Assembly (NCBI GenBank): GCA_963643925.1
Contig: CAVINS010000083.1
Span: forward strand, 1-10,218
Direction of reading: 5' to 3'
DNA length: 10,218 bases
Source: Phocaeicola_A sp963643925
GTDB taxonomy: Bacteria > Bacteroidota > Bacteroidia > Bacteroidales > Bacteroidaceae
Made by a program: the position numbers and the translations under genes. The notes below the pieces were generated by a model that saw only the letters and a list, made by a program, of their open reading frames with translations, was not told where the DNA came from and did not search any database. Each line of letters begins with the position of its first letter. Position 1 is the stretch's first letter. Below are positions 1 through 5,904 of this stretch, in pieces.

Positions 1-117
1 ATGTTGCCCAGGTACTTAAAACTTGATTTAACAACAATGTGCTGCGGATTTAAGGGCTAATCGAAAAGGAATAGCCTGCTCGAGAATGGAGGTCAAGAAC
101 CCTTGTCGACTGCATGG

Positions 118-304
118 ACGTACGTTAACTCACCATTTACTGGCTGTTTACTGGACGTTAACTGAACGCTGAAAATCACCTCTCGAAAGAGTCCGAATTT
201 GTTCGTTGCAGAGAGGGAAACTTGAAGACGTACGGCTATAGGATTTATTCACGTACGTTTACTCACCCTGCTCATGTACGTAATCAGACCTTGTTCACGT
301 ACGT
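118..304. repeat. Cluster of ACGTACG-cored short repeats
   Basis: The self-complementary core ACGTACG(T) recurs at 118-125, 228-234, 251-258 and 297-304, with a near copy (ATGTACGT) at 274-281. Several copies share flanks: TTCACGTACGT occurs at 248-258 and again at 294-304, and the core runs into TTAACTCA or TTTACTCA at 118-132 and 251-264. A shorter relative, GGACGTTAACTGAAC, is at 153-167. A stronger copy forms the palindrome at 340-357. The spacing is irregular, so this is neither a CRISPR array nor a simple tandem repeat. It may be a dispersed intergenic repeat family or a set of binding sites for a dimeric regulator; the sequence alone does not decide. Confidence 0.7.
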
Positions 305-339
305 CTTTAAATCGTCTGTCAGTCAATTAGTCAACGCCG

Positions 340-357
340 AGTAAACGTACGTTTACT
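340..357. repeat. 18-bp perfect palindrome downstream of cdsA
   Basis: AGTAAACGTACGTTTACT reads identically on both strands. GCC at 336-338 and GGC at 360-362 could extend the stem past a small mismatch. It begins 21 bp beyond the cdsA stop codon on the minus strand, so it could help end or stabilise the operon transcript. It lacks a following T-tract, which argues against a classical intrinsic terminator. It shares its ACGTACGT core with the repeats at 118-304. Confidence 0.75.
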
Positions 358-378
358 GAGGCTGTTCCGCTTGTTCGC

Positions 379-1218
379 TTAGATTTGACCTGTCAGATAG
401 AGGTAAACCACAGAGGCAGGGATGGCCATAAGAGCGCTGTCGAAGCGGTCGAGCCATCCGCCGTGGCCGGGGAGAATGTTGCCCGAATCCTTGATTCCGA
501 GCTGGCGTTTCATCAGCGACTCTATCAGGTCGCCCCATGTGCCGAAGAAGACTACGGTGAGGGCGAATCCCAACCATACCCACAGCGGGGTGAAGGGGTT
601 GAAATGTGACATTATGCAGGCGGCAATCAAGGCGAAGACGCCTCCGCCAATGGAGCCTTCCCACGACTTCTTAGGGGAGATGCGCTCAAATAGTTTATGT
701 TTGCCAAGCAGGCTGCCCACGCAGTAGGCGCCTGTGTCGTTCAGCCAAATGAAGATGAACACCGCCAAGGGGAACGAGGCGTTGTATTCCACCAGTGCAT
801 ACGGCGCTTGTGCGTTGCTGTAGGCCAGCACGTTGAGCAGCGAGAATGGTAGGGCGATGTAGAGTTGGCTCATCATCGTGTAGGCCCAGTCGTTGAGCGG
901 CTTACTCTGCTTCAGGTAGAGCTCGCGGATGAAGGCGTACATCACGATGATGATGTAGGGCACAAACACCGAGAAGTCGAACAACTGGAGGCCGTAGCCC
1001 ATGAAGGCGAAGAACAAGTATGCTCCGGCAGTCATGGCGATGAGTGGACTCACGTTGATTTCATCGTCCTTGTTCACCAATTTGCAAAACTCACGTATGG
1101 CCAGGGCTGTAATGACGGCAAACAAAGTCCCGAAAGCGATGGGACTGAGAATCGTGCAACACAGAATGACCGCTACGAAGAGTACACCGGTGATGCTTCT
1201 TTGAACAAGATTAGTCAT
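379..1218 (-). CDS. cdsA: Phosphatidate cytidylyltransferase (CDP-diacylglycerol synthase)
   Basis: This integral membrane enzyme makes CDP-diacylglycerol from CTP and phosphatidic acid, the branch point for bacterial phospholipids. The 279-residue length is normal for the family. The sequence is strongly hydrophobic with several membrane segments (for example about 11-42, 59-76, 84-98, 149-159, 191-203 and 213-228). The family signature is intact near the C-terminus: S234, M236-K237-R238, K243-D244, then PGHGGWLDRFD at 250-260, with the Asp residues expected to bind metal. A second conserved stretch, NDTGAYCVGSLLGK at 160-173 followed by SPKKSWEG at 181-188, is also typical. The start at 1218 gives the expected N-terminus (MTNLVQRSITG). 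It is the last gene of the rsfS-ftsH-cdsA operon, 21 bp after ftsH. Nothing looks damaged. Confidence 0.95.
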   Translation of the reverse strand: MTNLVQRSITGVLFVAVILCCTILSPIAFGTLFAVITALAIREFCKLVNKDDEINVSPLIAMTAGAYLFFAFMGYGLQLFDFSVFVPYIIIVMYAFIRELYLKQSKPLNDWAYTMMSQLYIALPFSLLNVLAYSNAQAPYALVEYNASFPLAVFIFIWLNDTGAYCVGSLLGKHKLFERISPKKSWEGSIGGGVFALIAACIMSHFNPFTPLWVWLGFALTVVFFGTWGDLIESLMKRQLGIKDSGNILPGHGGWLDRFDSALMAIPASVVYLYLTGQI

Positions 1219-1239
1219 AGTCTAATTATCGGTTGTTTT

Positions 1240-3099
1240 TTATTCGTTCACTTGCACCGCTTCGCCATCGGCAATCTTCTGATTCACGGACTTCTCGGCA
1301 TCTTCTTCAGAGGATTTCACTGGGGCGGTCGTCGTGTTGGTGGCTTCCGCTGTCGGGTTCTCCGTAGAGGCCTTCTCCGTAGTGTCTGCTGTCTCGTTAC
1401 TCATCTCATCCTCGAAGAATCCCCAATCGATGGTGGTTTGTAAATCGGCAGACTTCACCTCAGCGGGCTTCGCCTCTGTCGGTTTCTCGTCGGCGTCCTT
1501 CGTCTCGTCGGTAGGCTTCGTCTCGTAAGTTCCAAAATCGATGGTTCCTTGAAGGGGCTCTTCTGCAGACTCGTTGTAGGAGGACTTATCGCTGGCAATT
1601 TCGGATGATTCCTCAGCATTGTTTGTCTCTTCGTCAGCAAGATTTGTTGCTTCAGCTGTTTCCTCAGCTTGCTCAGGAACTTTTGCTTCGGTGATTATTT
1701 CATTCTCTTCTGTAACGTTCGCTCCAAAGGCTTCCTCGGTTTGTTCGGGCACGTTAGCTTCTTCCTCCATGGCCTCTGCCATTTCGGCGAATCTGGCTTC
1801 GTCCTCGTCTTTCTCGTCGGTTCCTTCGAACAGGGTTCCGTTCCAAAGGATGTTGTCCTCAGCAGATTCTTCGTCGGTGAGATTCGTCTCTTGCTCGGTA
1901 ATCACTTCCCAAAAAGCCTCGTCGGCAGTGACTTCGTCAGTGAAAGGCTCGCTGGCATTCATGTTGGTCGTCTCGGCTTCGCCTGAAGTTGCTTCATCGG
2001 ATTCTTCTGCCGAGCCTTCTACGGCAGCGTTTTCTTCGGGAAATTTCCACTCGATGGAGTTCTCGGTCACCGTTACACGGACATTTGTATCATCGGCAGA
2101 CTTCGCATTGTCAGACGACTTTGTGGTGTCTGACTGTTTCCATAAATCAGCAGGTCTCTTTGCTTCATTGGCGTTGTCCTTGGATTCATCGTCCTCGGGC
2201 CAAGCTGTCCAATGCGGAAGCACGAAAGGCTCGGGCGTATACGCTTCGATGACCTTAGGCTCACTAGCCTTAGTCTCTTCGGCCTCGGAGTCGTTTAAAT
2301 CTTCAGCGCTCTCGTCGAAAAGTGAAGGTTCTGCACTTGCAGCATCGGTTGACATTGCTGTTTCGTCGGTCTTCTCGGCTCCAGTTTCTACGTCGAAAAG
2401 TGAAGGTCCTGCACTTGCAGCATCGGTTGATTTCTCGACTTCGTCAGTCTTCTCTTCGGCGGGTTTCTCGGAAGCGACCACCTCCTCGGTGCTGGCTGTG
2501 GTTGTATCTTCCTCTGTCTTAGAGCTGAAAAGGGCTGCTCCCGTGCTTTCGGTGTCGGCGGGGTCCGCTGGTTCACTGGAGCTTTCCTCGACCTTGACTT
2601 CGTCAGCGGATTTGTTGCCTGCGACCTCCTCGCTCGCGTAGGACTCATCTACTCCCTCTTCGGGAACCTTGGCAGCAGAGGAGCCATCGGTTACGTTTCC
2701 CTCGTCAGTAAGTCCCGATTCCTCATTCGTATTTGCAGTAGGGGCCGCAGAAGACTTTTCGTCGGCTTCCGTATCGCTGACGTTTTTGTCGGCAGCGTTC
2801 GTTTCTTCGCCTGGTACATTATCTCCCCCTTCAGCATCCTCATCGAAGATCGTAGGTTCAGCGGGTTTGCTCTCGGCTGCTTTGTCCTCAGCTTTCTCTC
2901 CGTCAGTTGTTTCATCGAAGAGGGTAGGTTCGGCAACGGATTTCTTCTCAGTAGCCTTCTCGTCATCAGTCTTCAATTCTCCGGATTTCTCCGCGGCATT
3001 TGCCAGGACTTCATCCTCAGTAACGTTCGCTTGTTCAGCATTTTCCGCAGTGGGTTCCTGCTTGGCTTTTGTGTCGGATGTTTTCGCATCGTCGTTGGC
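1240..3099 (-). other. FtsH C-terminal acidic low-complexity tail (coding)
   Basis: This half of the ftsH frame encodes residues about 605-1223, after the conserved end of the protease (KRPWASRSEE at 593-602). It is dominated by E, D, A, S, T and K with almost no hydrophobic stretches, so it is probably disordered and, from FtsH topology, cytoplasmic. Short hydrophobic or aromatic islands recur: EPTLFDE at 661, EPTIFDE at 685, GPSLFDV at 836, EPSLFDE at 861, NGTLFEG at 1024, TIDFGTY at 1123 and TIDWGFF at 1160. The reading frame stays open for the whole tail, which suggests the protein is selected or at least tolerated. No known domain is recognised. Confidence 0.85.
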
Positions 3100-4911
3100 A
3101 AGAATCTCTTCGGAGCGTGAAGCCCAGGGTCGTTTGCCGAAGATTTGCTCCACATCCTCGGCGAAGATCACCTCGCGCTCCATCAGCAGCTGGGCCAGCT
3201 TGTTGTGGCCTTCCTGATGTTCTTTCAAGATGGCTTTGGCACGGTCGTACTGCTCCTGTATCATGCGTTTTACCTCGCTGTCAATCAACTGGGCGGTGCT
3301 GTCGCTATAGGGTTTTGTGAAGTAGTTGTCATCCATATTGTAGTAGCAGAGGTTGGGCAACTTGTCACTCATGCCGGCGTAGGCAATCATGCCGTACGAC
3401 TGCTTCGTCACGCGCTCCAGGTCGTTCATTGCTCCGGTGGAGATTTTGCCCACGAACAGCTCCTCGGCAGCTCGTCCGCCCAGGGTGGCGCACATCTCAT
3501 CGAGCATCTGCTCTTTAGTAGTTATCTGCCGCTCCTCGGGCAGGTACCATGCGGCACCCAAGGCTCGGCCGCGGGGCACGATGGTGACTTTTATCAGCGG
3601 GTTGGCGTGTTCGAGGAACCATGAGAGGGTGGCGTGACCGGCTTCGTGAAGTGCAATGGTGTGCTTCTCTTCCTGCGTCATCACTTTCGTTTTCTTCTCC
3701 AGTCCGCCCACGATGCGGTCCACGGCGTCGAGGAAGTCCTGTTTGCCCACGGACTCCTTTTTGTGGCGGGCGGCTATCAGGGCGGCCTCGTTGCAGACGT
3801 TGGCAATGTCGGCTCCGGAGAATCCCGGGGTCTGGCGTGCCAGCAGGTCCACGTCCACGGTCTTGTCGGTCTTGATGGGGCGGAGGTGAACTGCGAACAC
3901 TTCCTTGCGCTCGTTCAGGTCGGGCAGGTCCACGTGAATCTGGCGGTCGAAGCGTCCGGCGCGCAGCAAGGCCTTGTCCAGAATGTCCGCGCGGTTGGTG
4001 GCTGCCAGTATGATGATTCCGCTGTTTGTGCCGAATCCGTCCATCTCGTCGATGAAGATGATGCAGGGAGCTTTCTCCTTCGCTTGGCGGAAGAGGTCGC
4101 GCACACGTGAGGCTCCCACCCCGACGAACATCTCCACGAAGTCCGAGCCGGAGAGTGAGAAAAAGGGCACGCTGGCCTCGCCTGCCACGGCCTTGGCCAG
4201 CAGGGTCTTACCTGTTCCCGGAGGACCCACCAGCAGTGCGCCCTTGGGAATTTTTCCTCCCAGTTCGGTATATTTGTCGGGATGCTTCAGAAAGTCTACA
4301 ATCTCCTTCACCTCTTGCTTGGCTTCGGCCTGTCCGGCCACGTCCTTGAAGGTGATGCGGTTGATTGAGCTCTTCTCCACCAGCTGCGCCTTGGAGCGTC
4401 CCACGTTGAACACTCCGCCGCCGCCACTGGCACTGTTGCCCATGCGTCGCATCATGAACACCCAGAAGAAGATGATGAGGATGAACGGCAGCAGGTTCCA
4501 GAAGAGGGCGGTCATGTAGTCTTTCTTCTCGCCGTAGTCGCGTGTGATGCGGGGAACGTTCGTCGACTTCTCGCACTCGTCGAGGTACGCGTCGAGTGTG
4601 GCGACGGAGCCTATCTGCATGGTCACCACCGGATTGCGCAGGGCCTTCTCGGCGTTTTGCTTGAACACCTCGCGGGCGTATTCGGGTTTGATGAACACGT
4701 CCACCGTATTGTCGTTGTAGGCGATTACCTTGCTCACGTAGCCCTTCGCCACATAGTCCTTGAACTCGGTGAAGTCTATCTTCTTCAGTGCAGCGTCACC
4801 GTTGTTGAGGATGTAGACCGAGAGGAGTCCGATGATGATGACGGCATAAAGCCAGTTGAGATTGAATTTTGGCATATTCGCTTTCGGTTTCTGATTGTTT
4901 TTTTGTTCCAT
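1240..4911 (-). CDS. ftsH: FtsH membrane AAA+ zinc metalloprotease with an internal gap and a giant acidic tail
   Basis: FtsH is a hexameric, ATP-driven inner-membrane protease that degrades misfolded membrane proteins and some regulators. Order in the 1223-residue product: membrane segment at about 18-35, periplasmic domain, second membrane segment at about 135-154, AAA+ domain with Walker A GPPGTGKT at 229-236, pore motif MFVGVG at 261-266, Walker B IIFIDE at 284-289, and the second region of homology at about 303-325 with R317 and R320. The protease domain has the zinc motif HEAGH at 422-426 and the likely third ligand D497. Two oddities: the roughly 30 residues normally found between FIDE and MDGFG are absent at 289/290, and residues from about 605 to 1223 form an acidic, repetitive extension. 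The usual length is about 600-700. The start at 4911 (MEQKNNQKPK) lies 11 bp after rsfS; the open frame extends further upstream only by overlapping rsfS. With the gap, ATPase activity is doubtful unless the gap is an assembly error. Confidence 0.93.
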   Translation of the reverse strand: MEQKNNQKPKANMPKFNLNWLYAVIIIGLLSVYILNNGDAALKKIDFTEFKDYVAKGYVSKVIAYNDNTVDVFIKPEYAREVFKQNAEKALRNPVVTMQIGSVATLDAYLDECEKSTNVPRITRDYGEKKDYMTALFWNLLPFILIIFFWVFMMRRMGNSASGGGGVFNVGRSKAQLVEKSSINRITFKDVAGQAEAKQEVKEIVDFLKHPDKYTELGGKIPKGALLVGPPGTGKTLLAKAVAGEASVPFFSLSGSDFVEMFVGVGASRVRDLFRQAKEKAPCIIFIDEMDGFGTNSGIIILAATNRADILDKALLRAGRFDRQIHVDLPDLNERKEVFAVHLRPIKTDKTVDVDLLARQTPGFSGADIANVCNEAALIAARHKKESVGKQDFLDAVDRIVGGLEKKTKVMTQEEKHTIALHEAGHATLSWFLEHANPLIKVTIVPRGRALGAAWYLPEERQITTKEQMLDEMCATLGGRAAEELFVGKISTGAMNDLERVTKQSYGMIAYAGMSDKLPNLCYYNMDDNYFTKPYSDSTAQLIDSEVKRMIQEQYDRAKAILKEHQEGHNKLAQLLMEREVIFAEDVEQIFGKRPWASRSEEILANDDAKTSDTKAKQEPTAENAEQANVTEDEVLANAAEKSGELKTDDEKATEKKSVAEPTLFDETTDGEKAEDKAAESKPAEPTIFDEDAEGGDNVPGEETNAADKNVSDTEADEKSSAAPTANTNEESGLTDEGNVTDGSSAAKVPEEGVDESYASEEVAGNKSADEVKVEESSSEPADPADTESTGAALFSSKTEEDTTTASTEEVVASEKPAEEKTDEVEKSTDAASAGPSLFDVETGAEKTDETAMSTDAASAEPSLFDESAEDLNDSEAEETKASEPKVIEAYTPEPFVLPHWTAWPEDDESKDNANEAKRPADLWKQSDTTKSSDNAKSADDTNVRVTVTENSIEWKFPEENAAVEGSAEESDEATSGEAETTNMNASEPFTDEVTADEAFWEVITEQETNLTDEESAEDNILWNGTLFEGTDEKDEDEARFAEMAEAMEEEANVPEQTEEAFGANVTEENEIITEAKVPEQAEETAEATNLADEETNNAEESSEIASDKSSYNESAEEPLQGTIDFGTYETKPTDETKDADEKPTEAKPAEVKSADLQTTIDWGFFEDEMSNETADTTEKASTENPTAEATNTTTAPVKSSEEDAEKSVNQKIADGEAVQVNE
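2313..2430 (-). repeat. 78-bp period direct repeat inside the ftsH tail
   Basis: The 40 bases at 2313-2352 recur at 2391-2430 with a single T/C difference. The 78-bp period equals 26 codons, so the duplication keeps frame. Each copy encodes STDAASA[G/E]PSLFD, one of the LFD islands of the tail. The near identity points to a recent in-frame duplication. Confidence 0.9.
4042..4047 (-). other. Junction of an apparent 30-codon in-frame deletion in ftsH
   Basis: Here the Walker B glutamate codon (GAG, 4045-4047) is followed directly by ATG GAC GGA, so the protein reads CIIFIDE-MDGFGTNSG. In other FtsH proteins (E. coli FtsH is the clearest reference) FIDE is followed by IDAVGR, a glycine-rich loop, the DERE motif and TLNQ, and only then MDGF. 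That is about 29-30 residues that are absent here. The flanks on both sides are perfectly conserved and the frame is kept. Confidence 0.88.
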
Positions 4912-4922
4912 AAATTCGTCTT

Positions 4923-5282
4923 TTAATCGAGGTCGGGGATTGGGGTTAACTGTGCGTCGGCCCAGAGGTGCTCGAGGTCGTAGAACTCGCGCACGTCGGG
5001 CAGGAAGATGTGCACCATGACGTCCGCATAGTCCATCGCCACCCATTGGGCGTTACCTTGTCCGTCCACGGCCTGGGGCTTCTCGTGGATTTCCTTGCGA
5101 ACGTACTCCTTGATGGAGTCAGTGATGGCGATTACTTGGCTGGGCGAGTTGCCCTGACAGATTACGAAGTACTTGCAGATGGCGTCGTCAATACCGGTCA
5201 GGTCGACCACGACGATGCGTTTGCCCTTCTTTTCCTGTATCCCTTCTTTTATTTTTTCTACTAAAGATTCTGTTTGATTCAT
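4923..5282 (-). CDS. rsfS: Ribosome silencing factor RsfS (Iojap/DUF143 family)
   Basis: RsfS binds ribosomal protein uL14 on the large subunit and blocks subunit joining, lowering translation when nutrients are short. The product has 119 residues, normal for the family. The family core is clear: KGKRIVVVDLTGIDDAICKY at about 19-38, YFVICQGNSPSQV in the middle, and WVAMDYADVMVHIF followed by DVREFYDLEHLWADA near the C-terminus. The start at 5282 gives MNQTESLVEKIKEGIQ, as expected. It is the first gene of the operon, with ftsH 11 bp downstream and a TAnnTTTG box about 50 bp upstream. No defects are seen. Confidence 0.95.
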   Translation of the reverse strand: MNQTESLVEKIKEGIQEKKGKRIVVVDLTGIDDAICKYFVICQGNSPSQVIAITDSIKEYVRKEIHEKPQAVDGQGNAQWVAMDYADVMVHIFLPDVREFYDLEHLWADAQLTPIPDLD

Positions 5283-5331
5283 GTTCTTTCTTTTCTGTCA
5301 ACTGTTTTGTTGAGACCCTTTTATGAGTTGG

Positions 5332-5339
5332 CAAAGATA
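5332..5339 (-). promoter_or_regulatory. Bacteroidota -7 box for the rsfS-ftsH-cdsA operon
   Basis: On the minus strand this reads TATCTTTG, a perfect match to the TAnnTTTG -7 element of the Bacteroidota primary sigma factor. It lies 50 bp upstream of the rsfS start. I could not find a TTTG -33 box at the proper 19-21 bp spacing, so the promoter is supported by the -7 element and position only. Confidence 0.6.
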
Positions 5340-5526
5340 CGTTATATTTATGTTATATTCCGGTTTCGTGCATTTATATTTCGCCTTGTTTTTGTATTTT
5401 TTAGGAAAGAAGCATTGTCTTTATGTCGTTCGTTCTGAATTGTAGGAATTATGGGAATTGCGATTGAATTTGATATTCTCTCGTCACTCAGGATATTTTA
5501 TAGAAGATCTTCGTTGGAATTGATGC

Positions 5527-5561
5527 AAAAGAAAAAGGGATCAAGCTTTTGACTTGACTCC
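5527..5561 (-). terminator. Intrinsic terminator of the tRNA-Pro gene
   Basis: On the minus strand, arms at 5561-5553 (GGAGTCAAG) and 5545-5537 (CTTGATCCC) can pair with one mismatch and one G-T pair around a 7-base loop. TTTTTCTTTT follows directly at 5536-5527. It begins 11 bases past the tRNA 3' end, as expected for a rho-independent terminator. Confidence 0.8.
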
Positions 5562-5571
5562 TTTCTTCCGG

Positions 5572-5646
5572 TCGGGGTGACTGGATTCGAACCAGCGACC
5601 ACTCGCCCCCCAGACGAGTACTCTAACCGGGCTGAGCTACACCCCG
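5572..5646 (-). tRNA. tRNA-Pro (anticodon GGG)
   Basis: The minus strand folds as a complete cloverleaf: acceptor arms CGGGGTG and CACCCCG, D arm GCTC/GAGT, anticodon stem CTCGT/GCGAG with loop CTGGGGG, and T arm GCTGG-TTCGAAT-CCAGT. The anticodon GGG reads proline codons CCC and CCU. The discriminator base is A at 5572. The CCA end is not encoded: the genome continues CCG, so CCA must be added after transcription. The gene has its own promoter and terminator and stands alone between the two operons. Confidence 0.95.
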
Positions 5647-5657
5647 AATTGCGGATG

Positions 5658-5689
5658 CAAAAGTAGACTATCTTTGAGAACCCACCAAA
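5658..5689 (-). promoter_or_regulatory. Promoter of the tRNA-Pro gene
   Basis: Read on the minus strand, TTTG (-33 element, 5689-5686) is followed after 20 bp by TACTTTTG (-7 element, TAnnTTTG, 5665-5658). This is a full match to the Bacteroidota housekeeping promoter with correct spacing. Transcription would begin a few bases before the tRNA 5' end at 5646. Confidence 0.85.
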
Positions 5690-5867
5690 TTTTGGAGCAT
5701 ATATTTTTCTACTTTTTTCGAACTTCCTATCAATGAGGACCATTCGTCGCCTACCGAAGATGGCATTTTCTTCTCTAAGGGCGAGAAATCTTGTCCTTCG
5801 TGGGCTCAAATGACGGCAACTCGCAACAAAGGAGGTCTCCCGAAGGGTGACTTTATTGAATTTTGTG

Positions 5868-5875
5868 TAATTTTG
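5868..5875 (+). promoter_or_regulatory. Possible -7 box for aroA
   Basis: TAATTTTG matches TAnnTTTG and lies 29 bp upstream of the aroA ATG, which would give a short leader. No TTTG is found at the right distance upstream, so this is a tentative call. Confidence 0.4.
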
Positions 5876-5904
5876 CAACGTTTATTTGAACAGACCGACT
5901 GAAA

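Larger units (their letters stand above)
1..378. other. Gene-free region downstream of cdsA
   Basis: No convincing coding sequence is seen here. A 19-codon open frame starting at base 1 and ending at a TAA at 58-60 could be the tail of a gene entering from the left, but it is too short to assign. The rest is filled with scattered ACGTACG-cored repeats and one perfect palindrome, which are listed separately. The region lies just past the end of the minus-strand rsfS-ftsH-cdsA operon, so transcript ends are expected here. Confidence 0.6.

Noticed and set aside
118..357. CRISPR array from the repeated ACGTACG boxes
   Set aside because: Repeat cores are too short, spacing is irregular, and no cas gene is in view.
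1619..2641. A 340-codon plus-strand open frame opposite the ftsH tail
   Set aside because: Its Ser/Ala/Val/Phe-rich product is what the complement of the GAA/GCA/TCN-rich tail codons gives. It has no start signal or family match and lies wholly antisense to ftsH.
4912..5046. An N-terminally extended ftsH frame starting at 5046
   Set aside because: The extra 45 residues are Arg/Pro-rich, overlap rsfS in another frame and do not resemble FtsH. The ATG at 4911 gives the normal N-terminus.
5669..5676. TATCTTTG on the plus strand as an aroA promoter
   Set aside because: It matches the -7 consensus, but it lies over 220 bp from aroA, has no -33 TTTG at proper spacing and overlaps the clear minus-strand tRNA promoter.
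5498..5878. A 126-codon minus-strand frame across the tRNA
   Set aside because: It runs through the tRNA-Pro gene and both promoter regions and has no recognisable protein features.
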